From: Pelobates cultripes | Taxonomy: Eukaryota > Chordata > Amphibia > Anura > Pelobatidae | Assembly: GCA_933207985.1 (NCBI GenBank) | Contig: OW240914.1 | Location: 200,992,853 to 201,056,852 of the forward strand | Direction of reading: 5' to 3' | Length of the DNA stretch: 64,000 nt | Shown: positions 33,430 to 43,105 of the stretch, in pieces | Layout: each line of letters begins with the position of its first letter | How positions within the stretch are numbered: the stretch's first letter is position 1 | The notes under the pieces: model-generated | Database searches by the model: none | Seen by the model: the letters and a program-made list of their open reading frames with translations, nothing else | Told to the model about the DNA's origin: nothing | Translations under genes and position numbers: made by a program

Positions 33430-34700
33430 AAAAGAGAAAGACAGCGCTAGATAACTTATAGGCAGCAACCTTTTAAAGGGGATCCCTCAAACCCTTTAAT
33501 TTCGATAAAATAAGAAAAAGAAGAAAAAAGGCTGCGCACACAGATAAAATTGGAAAAAAAGTTATTTTTAAATAAAATAAAGTCCAATTGGAAAGAAGGA
33601 AAAGTCCAATATTATTGTCCTTACAGATAGTCTTTGCTGTTGACGTCTTCTACTTTGTAGTGAGTCCACTTATATGAAAGATAAAAAGAGAGAGGGGGAC
33701 AACCAATAGTGTAGTATGTAGAGTTCTAATATGGATGTGTAGAAATAATAATATAAAACTGACATTTATCAGAGCTAATGTCCTAGCTCTGGAATAAAGC
33801 GCATACGGCGGTTTGATCCCCGCTTATGGGATATAGATGGGTTCCTCTCTGTGATACGTGTCCAGTTTCTCGAAATAAAAGAGACAGCCAATAGTGCTCA
33901 CTGTATAGCAATATTGATAAAATAATAAAAGAATGTACTTACAAAACCAGAGCAGACCAACTGCTCCGTGATGACAGCTTGGGTGGATTGATCCCCACCT
34001 TGGATTTCTTTAAATGCAGGAAACTTCCAGGGGTTTTCAGGTTTTTTTTAAAAACCAATAAAAATAATAATTAAAAAGCCAGGGTAAAAAGAGTATTATG
34101 TGTCTATAAAAAAAGATTATTGGCACAAACAAATAACCAAAAAATACTTTAATATATTTACAAACACAATAATTAAATATCCATAACGCGTTTCGTCTAA
34201 GACTTTATCAAATGGAATAAAAGATGATACCTGGCTTGTAGGTGTTATATAGGAACATAACTCATTTGAATTTGGCGCCAAAAATTGGTCCGTCCAATCA
34301 GAAACAGAATCACATTTAAAACTTAAAATATGTTCAAAACTTAGTCAGTATACAATTTATAGTAATATAACTTGTTTCTAATGGTTAGAAATCAAAAACG
34401 AGGGTTGGAAAGTATAATTTAGAACATTTTAAAACGATCACGTGACATACGGCACTTCCGCATTTCGGAAGTTTTCGCCGCAGTGCCTTATGGGAAATGT
34501 AGTTAAAAGTTAGCCGCGACCGGCGGCCGCATACAGAAATAAAAAAAAACGATAATCATACATAACCTAAAAAGATTTAGTGCCTTGGAGGCATTTTCAT
34601 TGTAGAGCATAGATTTTAAGTTATAAATAAAACAGGTAAGCAGGGGGGCACATAACTAATACATTACTTCCTCAAAATGGAGGTTTTTGCCCAAGTGCAA
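33430..34700 (-). mobile_element. Penelope-like element, terminal non-coding region
   Basis: It contains a hammerhead-like motif (34181-34220, minus), repeated 'gtttgatccccgctt' and 'ggattgatccccacctt' blocks (33815 and 33990), and a GC-rich stretch at 34438-34520 with 'cacttccgcatttcggaag', like the promoter-proximal GC block of the plus-strand Penelope-like remnant at 56080-56225. It lies downstream, on the same strand, of the GIY-YIG remnant at 36938-37361. Limits are approximate. Confidence 0.5.
34181..34220 (-). ncRNA. Hammerhead-ribozyme-like motif, Penelope type
   Basis: On the minus strand the core reads TTTGATAA, then stem GTC-tta-GAC, then GAAACGCGTTATGG. Compared with the hammerhead consensus CUGANGA...GAAA, the first C and the last G of the core are changed, so activity is doubtful. 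The GAAACGCG tail is typical of Penelope-like elements, which are known to carry hammerhead motifs in their terminal repeats. Confidence 0.55.
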
Positions 34701-34992
34701 CCTGGGAAATGTAGTTATCTTTAAAAATAAATAAATAAAAAATGAAGTATGGAAGTTTCACCATTGCACATTAAAATAAAGGTATACAGAATAAGAACTT
34801 AATTTGTAAAATACTGGCAACATTAATACAATAAAAATAGATGTATAAAAAGGGATTGTATACATAAAAGGAATATATAAGCCATTCATATTATAGACAG
34901 CAATAAATAATACAAATATTATTTAACATAAAAGTCATAAAAAATTGTGTAGATCAAAGTCAGCATTAAGACCATGGGGTATAAGAGTCTGA

Positions 34993-35092
34993 NNNNNNNN
35001 NNNNNNNNNNNNNNNNNNNNNNNNNNNNNNNNNNNNNNNNNNNNNNNNNNNNNNNNNNNNNNNNNNNNNNNNNNNNNNNNNNNNNNNNNNNN
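34993..35092. other. Assembly gap (100 N)
   Basis: Placeholder of 100 unknown bases; true length unknown. It cuts a MITE whose right end follows. Confidence 0.99.
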
Positions 35093-35166
35093 GGTTAACC
35101 CTAGCTGGACCTGGCACCCAGACCACTTCATTAAGCTGAAGTGGTCTGGGTGCCTAGAGTGGTCCT
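35093..35166. mobile_element. Family A TTAA MITE, right end at gap
   Basis: It contains the hairpin 'cacttcattaagctgaagtg' and ends CTAGAGTGGTCCT before TTAA (35167-35170). Same family as 2613-3106; the left part lies in the gap. Confidence 0.85.
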
Positions 35167-36287
35167 TTAACCTCATGTACATAACCCACAATGGTAGTCC
35201 CTGTTCAATACAGAGTTAACTATGCAATGCACAGAGCCAGGTACAATACACTGTTACCCATACAATATAAAAAAACTGTACAATAAGGAGATACCAATAC
35301 AATACACAATACAAAGCATAACACAGAGATACTAATGCAATATATACAGCTAGGCACAACACACAGATACCCTTTAAATACTCAGAGCTGGGTAGACTAC
35401 AGATTTACCCATAAAACAGGTAGAACTGAGTAAAATACATAAATACAACACACCGAGCTGAGTACAATAAAGCGATACCCATAACTATTTCACACTGCTG
35501 CAATACAAATACAAGGCCACGATTATTATGACAAAAACTTTCAATCCTAATTTATTCATGCAGATTCCTATTCTATGGCAAACAGGGGAGTGCACTCAAA
35601 CAAAACATATAATTCCCCATATATCAAATATGTATATTACAATACAATAAAACTTAAATATTAATAATAGAGTCTTCAACACATAAAATGCTCCTCATAT
35701 CCTTTATTATTGATTATTATGCCCATGATTTATACATATTTCCTAGATATCATATCTCATTATTTTTATTATTAAATTCATTATTTTTTATCAAAATCAT
35801 AAAGTGCAAGCAGTGCAAAAAAACCCCAAACAATTTAATTTGGTTTTACAAGTGATTAATAAAGTGCATTATCTAAATAATTATACTCATACATATTGTA
35901 AAGTGCATTAACTATGTAATCATGCATATATGAAAGTGCATAAATACTTAAATGTATTTAGTGTAAAAAGTGTATTTTTGCTAAATTAATAAAATGCTAT
36001 TAATATTATTTTCAATCCAACATGTATAAAAATATACAATTAGGCTATCATGTGTAATCATGCATTTTAATATAATATCCAAAGAGAGTAACAGTGTTGA
36101 GCCTCCATCCAGGTATTAAAACAGACCAGCACCAAACAATATTATGTGTATCTCTAAAAAGATAAAAATAAAGATTATTAAAATATTAATTGAAGAATAA
36201 GAAATTAAAACATCACTATTCAGAATAAAGGAGAAAGCTCGTATTCTACATTTAACCCTTTGGGGCTTAATGTATCTAATTCATTAA

Positions 36288-36760
36288 AGGACCACTCTAG
36301 TCACCCAGACCACTTCAGCTTAATGAAGTGGTCTGGGTGCCAGGTCCAGCTAGGGTTAACCCATTTTTTTATAAACATAGCAGTTTCAGAGAAACTGCTA
36401 TGTTTGTAAATGGGTTAATCCTTTCCCAATTCCTCTAGTGGCTGTCTCATTGACAGCCGCTAGAGGCGTTTGTGTGCTTCTCACTGTGATTTTCACAGTG
36501 AGAGCACGCAAGCGTCCATAGGAAAGCATTGTAAATGCTTTCCTATGAGACCGGCGGAATGCGCGCGCAGCTCTTGCCGCGCGTGCGCATTCAGCCGAAT
36601 GGGAGGAGGAGAGCTCCCCGCCAGGCGCTGGAGAAAGGTAAGTTTAACCCCCTTCCTCTCCCCAGAGCCGGGCGGGAGGTGGACCCTGTGGGTGGGGGCA
36701 CCCTCAGGGCACTATAGTGCCAGGAAAACGAGTATGTTTTCCTGGCACTATAGTGGTTCT
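36288..36760. mobile_element. Family A TTAA MITE, full copy, inverted
   Basis: Ends AGGACCACTCTAG and CTATAGTGGTTCT between TTAA duplications (36284-36287 and 36761-36764). The order of internal hairpins is the reverse of 2613-3106. The right flank (36765 onward) is another MITE of the same family. Confidence 0.92.
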
Positions 36761-36764
36761 TTAA

Positions 36765-36937
36765 TGAAGTGGTCTGGGTGCCAGATCCCTCTAGGATTAA
36801 CCCTTTTTTTTTATAAACATAGCAGTTTCAGAGAAACTGCTGTGTTTATAAATGGGTTAATCCAGCCTCTAAAGCCTCTAGTGGCTGTCTCACTGACAGC
36901 CGCTAGAGGCATTTGCATGCTTCTCACTGTGAAAATC
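36765..36937. mobile_element. Family A TTAA MITE, partial copy
   Basis: It begins at the internal 'tgaagtggtctgggtgccag', continues through the 'catagcagttt' and 'ggctgtct...gacagccgc' hairpins and stops in 'ctcactgtgaaaat', where the Penelope-like coding sequence starts. The copy at 36288-36760 appears inserted at its internal TTAA. Confidence 0.8.
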
Positions 36938-37610
36938 TGGACTTCTGTTTCGAAAGTCTCTCTTTTAATTTTTGTGTGGTTTGACCTACATGTAAAAGTA
37001 CACAGGGACATTTTAAAATATACACCACATAACTAGTATCGCATGTCACAAAGTGATTAATATAGTAGGTTTGACCTGTATGCAGATGATTAAAGGTATT
37101 TCCTCTTATCATTGCATTGCAAACCACGCAATTGACACAATGAAAATTAAATTTTTTCACAGTTTCATACGTATCTTTGCGACTAGTTAGTTCAGCTCGG
37201 AATAGTTTGTCCCGCAAGGAGGGGCATCTCTTAAATGCCGACATAGGTCGTAGGGAAAATTCCTTTATATCTGGGTAGCTATCAGAAAGTATTTGCCAAT
37301 GTTTGGATATTATTCTCTTTAAATCCATGGAATGGGTGCTACATTTTGACACAAACTTCATTCTGCCCTGATCTACTCTTTGTCGTTTTCTGGGTTCTAA
37401 GTATCTTTTTTTGTTATACCTTTTTTATTTCTTGTTTATGAGTTTCCAATAAATCCACAGGGTATCCACATTGCCTAAATCTCTCCACCATCATGTCAAG
37501 TTGATCTTGCATTTCATCATTATTTGACACTAGTCACTTTACTCTAACGAGTTGACTTTTTGAGACTGCTTTAAAGGTAGAGGGAGGATGGCAACTTGTA
37601 TAGTGTAAAT
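36938..37610 (-). pseudogene. Penelope-like element, GIY-YIG endonuclease end
   Basis: The minus-strand frame from 37361 reads SKHWQILSDSYPDIKEF, then FKRCPSLRDKLFRAEL, the linker found between reverse transcriptase and endonuclease in Penelope-like elements. Cys pairs follow (FHCVNCVVCN), then VVYILKCPC and LHVGQTTQKLKERL, the GIY-YIG core in altered form (VYI...HVG). Upstream, around 37560-37440, an in-frame stop interrupts MVERFRQCGYPVDLLETHKQ, the preceding conserved block. The domain is cut at 36937 by MITE sequence, so the C-terminal catalytic Glu region is missing. The cysteines and linker suggest the Neptune group. The reverse transcriptase itself is not found in the window. Confidence 0.8.
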
Positions 37611-37619
37611 TTTTTTTTT

Positions 37620-38872
37620 AATCCAGTAAGAGTACAGTATTCCTTTTCTTTTTTTCACTATTAGCACTCGGCACACAGTTAAAACAGCAAGATTCTGATA
37701 GACTTCTTATTATCTTTGTAGCTGGTAATCTAATCAATCAGCCGTGTCAATATGGAGCCAATAGGTAGCTGACGTGGTTAAGAGTAGCAACAACCATTCA
37801 AAATCAGAATCAGCTCCGTCATCATGGTGACACAGCTCACTGTCCTGCTGTGTGAAGCTTCACATATATTAAGTAGTAATAGCATGAGTCTTCCAGGTCT
37901 CAGCTACGAGTCACTACAGTTAGAGTCACTACCAATGTACAGTAGGAATTATTAAACTGTTAGTGACAGGCCGAACAGTGCTATCAGAAATATATGCCTC
38001 TACGGCACTGAGTAGGCATGAGAAAATTGCACATACTAATTGCAGCTACTTTGACTATCCCAAGATATTGGAAATTCCCTAGCATACCAAGTAAAAAATA
38101 AATTATATAATTGATTATTGAAAAAAAGGCTTCTGAGCTAGGTATGAGATAGTCGTCTCCAAGATATGTGACATTAGGACAGGCGTGGGATTCTTGGGAA
38201 AAAATAGCTAAATAAAATATATTTAATAATCAATGTATATTCTTTTTGTTAGAAAAAAAAATACATTTGAAATATGGTCTAATATTGTAAATAATTTTGA
38301 GAATAACTGAATAATATTACGTCTGGTTTGATTTATCACACTATATAATTGTTAATAAAGGTCATGTATATTTGTAAAATAATATGGACCGCTTCCAGAC
38401 TTCCCCTGTTTATTGTTATATTTATAATTGTTATAATTGTTTTATTATTGAAATATAATTGTTACTTTTGTTAAAATAATTTTAAAATCTTAAATAAAAG
38501 TATTTGAAAAGAAATATATGTAATTTTACCTCCGTTCCCTTGTCCTTTACCTATTTTAGTATATTTTTGTAAATTCTCTTACTTAATCAGACCTCAGACA
38601 GACACCGAGGCTACTGGGGTAAAGAAATACCGTAGATAACATTATACACTTAAATTTGTCAGCTACCAGGAGCTGCTACTGCTGTCCTCTTTCTGTGCTA
38701 CTTCCAAGATGACTTCTTGCTTCTCTCTCCTATGGACACTGTAACAACAGCACCTAGTGCTATCAGCCAATGATGAACCCTGAATAGAGAGGCCAATAGC
38801 ATACCTCCACTCATGGACAGCCAGCTCTGCTGCCCAAATGGTAATTCATTGGGAGGCCCCTGGAATTGCTTC
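37620..38872. other. No recognisable gene
   Basis: AT-rich with a T-run at 37608 and runs of 'aattgttataattg' around 38410-38460. No domain-bearing open frame. Confidence 0.5.
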
Positions 38873-39213
38873 TTAAAGGGCTACTATAGCTGTATTCCTG
38901 GCCATATCACTCCCTCTGCCTTCTTCGCGCCCCTCAGCATTATATAAAGGGTAAAAAATTATTTATTTACTCATCTTATCCCCGCGCTGAAGTCCCATGG
39001 CGTTGGGTCGATGCTCTGCCCACTCTGACATCCCGCGACAATGCTTTCCTACGGGGAAAAAAAATCTGACGCTGGATGTCCTCAGGCAAAGCGTGAGGGC
39101 ATCCAGCATCAGATACCGGAACCAAAAGTCTGTTATGATCCAGGAAGCGCCCCAGTGGCTGTTTGGTAGGCAGACAGTGCTGCAATGTAAACATTGCTGT
39201 TTCTCTGGAACTG

Positions 39214-40229
39214 TGTGGCAAACCTAGCCACTCGGACTATAACTGGACACTATGCCTTTAAGGGTTGCCTATAGGTCTGGAGAGAGATGCATTGTACCTG
39301 TATGTGCCTGCTTCATGTATTCCCTGCATTGCCTGTACCTATCTGTTCCGCCGAATGCAAATGGCGGTTTGTATGGGGATTCCCGTTCGTTTCGCGAACG
39401 GCACTTTGGAGGGCCGTTCGTGAAACGAATGCGATACCCCCTAATAGCCCACACACTTAGAGGCGTGTGGCGCTAGTTAACCGATTGCAACATTGTTGCA
39501 ATCGGTTATTAGAGGCTCTCCTGGGTGGCCGTCGTTCGACTACCGACCATGCGGCGGGCGGCCATCTTGGATCCCTGGTTCGTCAGCGGGTCCGTGTCGT
39601 CGAACGCATAGCATTCCCAACAGTTATTCGACGGCACGAACACCGTTAAGCCTCCAGGACGTTCGGGAGTTTCAGGACCAGGTTCACTAAAGACAATCGG
39701 TTCTTTTCATGTGTTTTGAAAGAAAGGTGTTTTCTGTGCGGCGTTCGGTTATTTTAGCTGGGATCTGAGCGGCAATCTCACGAATGATGCGCCCAGACCC
39801 CAGCTATCTACCGAACGTCCATTCGTGTAAATCCACCGTATATTGTACCAACTGTGGATTTTTGTGTAAATTGCCGGTTCTGCTGCACGAGGGGATAATC
39901 CCCTTAACGGTGCATTCTGGGAGGATGATCCCTCTCGTGCAGCGGTGCCTGATGGGAGAAATATGTAGTACAGTAAGTCCCCCATGTAGTCCCCTCCTGT
40001 ACAACCCCTGTAATGTCTGTTTGGAAACCCCTTGCATGGGGAATTGCATAAATACTGTGACCTGTGATTAAAACCTCAGTTGACTCCCAGCCTATGTGTC
40101 GCCTAGTTCTTGGGAAGGAAGGGTTACTGCAGTGCTGTTTGGATTATTATATGCTGATTCCCTGGATTATCCTTTGTTGTTCCTGTTACCCAGCGGAGAT
40201 ATCGTGGATCATACTGCCTCTCCGCTACA
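39214..40229 (+). repeat. 5' LTR, Gmr1-type element
   Basis: 1016 bp. One visible difference from the 3' LTR (C versus T at about 39311). It includes a perfect 29-bp palindrome (39479-39507), another inverted pair around 'ttcgtttcgcgaacgg' and 'ccgttcgtgaaacgaa' (39387-39428), a TATA-like CATAAATA at 40047-40054 and an ATTAAA polyadenylation-type signal at 40067-40072. Confidence 0.95.
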
Positions 40230-40249
40230 ATTGGTGGCAAGCAACGGGA
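40230..40249 (+). promoter_or_regulatory. Probable primer binding site
   Basis: ATTGGTGGCAAGCAACGGGA directly follows the LTR; TGG starts two bases in. It resembles TGGTGGCAGCGGTGGGAT after the LTR of the element at 60430. The tRNA is not identified. Confidence 0.55.
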
Positions 40250-40353
40250 TTGAATTTACACAGCAAAGCAACGTTCGGCAGATTTTTAAACGAATCAAGG
40301 AACAAGCATTCGGGAATCAGCGCATTCGAATAAACCTCACGAACAGCAGGTGA

Positions 40354-42144
40354 ATGGGAACAGACTACACCCTGCTAAAACGGAGCACATTAAAGGAGCT
40401 GCTGGAAGCAAGAGGAGCAATCGCCAGTAACAAGGCAAAGGCTGTCCTAATTACGGAGCTCATGGAAGGAGACAGAGCCGCAGCTGCTGCAGCACCTCAA
40501 ATGGAGGGACAAAACAACGAATTTACAGCGGAATTCCGAGCACGAATGGCTTTATTTCCTGAACCACCATCTACAGAAATGTTTAACCGGCTGTTCGCCG
40601 ATGTACAGGAGTACATTATGGCTAGGGGACCGCCAGGAAACCAGCAAGCCAGAGAAAGAGCCGCAACGCCAGTCCATAGTTTCCCAGGGAAAACCAAAAT
40701 CCCATATCAAGCCTTCAAAAGCTATGTGGAGACAGAGGGTGGCGTTGACGACTATTTACAGGATTTCGAGAGACTGTGTTTGCTGCACGAGATTAATGAT
40801 GCAGACAGAGTACCCCTACTAGCGGGGAGATTATCTGGGCGAGCCGCCGAAGCGTACCGGGCAGTACCAGACGAGGATAGTAGAGACTACGCTAAAGTAA
40901 AACGGGCCATCCTAGCCCGGTATGCCATCACCTCAGAGGCATACCGAAAGAAGTTTCGGGACATTAAAAAACCCAGTAAGGACACCCATGTGGAGTGGGC
41001 GCACCAGCTACAACGAGCTGCCAAAGGGTGGCTGGAGGCCGCCCAAGTTGATACATTGGAGGGTCTGTTCCAGCTAATGGTACTGGAACAATTCTTCAAT
41101 GGCGTCCCGACCTACCTACAAAACTGGATCCGGGACAGGAAGCCACACACCCTGCAGGAAGCGGCTAATATGGCAGACGATTTCCAGGACAATCGGAGAG
41201 ATCAACCCATACCAACCCGAGCCACCATCCCCCCTACAACGGCCAGCCCTCCAGGGGGCCCCGCAACGTACCAGCGACCAGGGGTAAATCAGAATTCCTA
41301 CCCCCCCAGATATTCAGCACGTCCACCAATCCGGTGCCATACCTGCAACCAACAGGGGCACATCCAGAGAGACTGCCCACGGAACCGGCCTCGACCCAGC
41401 TGGAATAACGCCGCCCCGAGCAACCGTGCCGCAGTCCACTGTCTACAGGCCGAATCCGACCAAAATCTGGAGTTGGGGACGACCCGGGAGGAACCTCTCG
41501 GTACTCTACACGAGGTGAACCCTATCCAGGCCGCCTCCGATAACCGCCAAGGGCACCGCCAGGAAGTACACATGGAAGGGAGGAAAGTACAAGGACTTCG
41601 TGACTCGGGAGCCACCCTAACTCTAGTACGCAGTCATCTGGTACCAAAGCCCAAGCTCACGGGGGACTGTGTGGCTGTGCGGGTGGCTGGGGGAGCCATT
41701 TACAAAGTACCCACGGCCAAGGTGCACTTGAATTGGGGAGCGGGGCACGGGAATGTATATGTGGGGATGATGCAAGACTTGCCAGCGGATGTGATTTTGG
41801 GCAACGATTTGGGGGAGCTGACTTCAGCTTTTGTTCCACAGCCCACCATACAAGAAGCATACCCGGTTGTGACCCGGCAACAGGCCCGCACCACTGCACC
41901 ATTCGAACACTCTGAGGCTCAGGTAAGCAATGACCCTCCCCTACCTCCTACCCTGCCCTGGGCCAATTCCCTAGAGTTCGGGGCCGAAGTAGCCCTAGAT
42001 CCTTCGTTACAGGTGTACAAAGACCGCATGGATAAAAATCAAGCTGGGTTAGAGGGGGAAAGATATATCTGGGACAAGGGGCTACTATATCGGCACGCAG
42101 AGAAGGTAGTGTCCGGTCAATACCGTTGCCCATTAAACAGCTAA
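40354..42144 (+). CDS. Gag-protease polyprotein, Gmr1-type element
   Basis: 596 codons from an ATG at 40354. Residues about 10-40 (TLKELLEARGAIASNKAKAV) look like a SAP-type helix-turn-helix. The middle (about 100-290) is gag capsid-like, with LLAGRLSGRAAEAYRAV. A CCHC zinc knuckle CHTCNQQGHIQRDC lies at about 328-341. An aspartic protease follows: catalytic DSGA at about 417-420 and the closing VILGNDLG near 480. The last 30 residues (RYIWDKGLLYR) are the start of the integrase N-terminal region, ended by a TAA at 42142-42144. In the family this region makes the particle shell and cuts the polyprotein. Gag and protease are open; the stop before the integrase zinc finger is a lesion or part of the decay that follows. 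Confidence 0.9.
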   Translation: MGTDYTLLKRSTLKELLEARGAIASNKAKAVLITELMEGDRAAAAAAPQMEGQNNEFTAEFRARMALFPEPPSTEMFNRLFADVQEYIMARGPPGNQQARERAATPVHSFPGKTKIPYQAFKSYVETEGGVDDYLQDFERLCLLHEINDADRVPLLAGRLSGRAAEAYRAVPDEDSRDYAKVKRAILARYAITSEAYRKKFRDIKKPSKDTHVEWAHQLQRAAKGWLEAAQVDTLEGLFQLMVLEQFFNGVPTYLQNWIRDRKPHTLQEAANMADDFQDNRRDQPIPTRATIPPTTASPPGGPATYQRPGVNQNSYPPRYSARPPIRCHTCNQQGHIQRDCPRNRPRPSWNNAAPSNRAAVHCLQAESDQNLELGTTREEPLGTLHEVNPIQAASDNRQGHRQEVHMEGRKVQGLRDSGATLTLVRSHLVPKPKLTGDCVAVRVAGGAIYKVPTAKVHLNWGAGHGNVYVGMMQDLPADVILGNDLGELTSAFVPQPTIQEAYPVVTRQQARTTAPFEHSEAQVSNDPPLPPTLPWANSLEFGAEVALDPSLQVYKDRMDKNQAGLEGERYIWDKGLLYRHAEKVVSGQYRCPLNS

Positions 42145-43105
42145 TAGTGCCTCGAAAGTATAGGTTAGAGCTATTACGCATAGCCCATGATATCCCCCTG
42201 TCTGGACACCTAGGCATCAGTCGGACCAAGCACCGGCTGACCCAAAATTTCTTTTGGCCAGGTGGTATTTCCCAGGATATTGCTGCATTGTCAGATCTAA
42301 GCATACCTGCCAAAGGGTAGGCAAGAGGGGGGATAGATACAAAGCCCACTCACGGCCCCTGCCCATCAATAGTTGAACCATTCAGTAGGGTGGCAGTAGA
42401 CATTATAGGTCCCTCAAGAACCCAGCCCCGCAAGAAGTATGTCCTAACTGTGGTGGACTATCAATCTGCACCAGGCAGGTCTCTAATCTAACGCATTAAT
42501 GCGAGAAACGTAGCCGAGGCCCTGATGAGGATATTCACCCGCAGGATTTCCCCGAGACACCTCCGATAGGGGCACCCAGTTTACCGCGAAGTGACCCATC
42601 AGCCTGGAAAATAGCGTGGATACAACAAATCCTCAACTCCCATATCACCCTCTAGTCCAATGGGCTCTGTGAACGCATTTAACGGAACCCTGAAACAAAT
42701 GATCCGCACGTTCATGGACACCCAAAAGGACTGGGAGCGGTTCTTACCCCACCTACTGTTCGCGTATCGAGAAGTGCCACAAGAATCCACCGGATTCTCT
42801 CCGTTCGAATTATTATTCGGGAGGAGAGTGCGGGGACCCCTGGACTTGATACGGGAACACTGGGAGGGAGACGAAACCGTTAATGGCACCCCTATCTTAC
42901 CATATGTGCTCGAGTTCCGGGAACGCCTGGAGAGGCTAACCCAGACCGTCCGAGACAATCTCCAGGTAGCGCAACAACGACAGCCGGGATGGTATGATAA
43001 GGGGAGCCGAAATCGTAGCTTTCAGGTGGGGCAGAAAGTCCTAATCCCAAGTAATTCGGCCCACAAAGATAAGTTGCAGGCTTTACTTGGCAGGGCCCAT
43101 ACAAG
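42126..43105 (+). pseudogene. Integrase upstream of reverse transcriptase, broken
   Basis: Remnants read in order. The HH half of the N-terminal zinc finger (HDIPLSGHLGISRTKHRL, 42186-42240) lacks the CC half, which is replaced by SDLSIPAKG. VAVDIIGPS (about 42390) holds the first catalytic Asp. Several stops and frame changes lie in 42440-42660. From 42660 the C-terminal part is open: FNGTLKQMIRTFMD, FAYREVPQESTGFSPFELLFGR and VGQKVLIP. A further frame change near 43085 leads to the GPY/F-type module (GPYKVVEQICDTTYVI) at the start of the next frame. The enzyme would insert cDNA into the genome; this copy cannot make it. Its place, before reverse transcriptase, is the notable point. Confidence 0.9.

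Larger units (their letters stand above)
34701..36283. other. AT-rich sequence with gap and MITE end, no gene
   Basis: Apart from the gap (34993-35092) and MITE end (35093-35166), the region is AT-rich. Recurrent 'gatacccatacaatac' and 'acaatacacagatac'-like words at 35210-35480 suggest a degraded tandem repeat. No open frame has a recognisable domain. Confidence 0.5.

Noticed and set aside
39785..40075. 95- and 81-codon frames repeated at 39784-40071 and 45377-45664
   Set aside because: They lie in the two LTR copies and are duplicated because the LTRs are; no protein-like features.
42126..43105. Idea that the downstream shift of integrase is an assembly misjoin
   Set aside because: Integrase C-terminal module and reverse transcriptase are in one continuous frame at 43106, RNase H directly precedes the LTR, and target duplications are exact, so the order is real.
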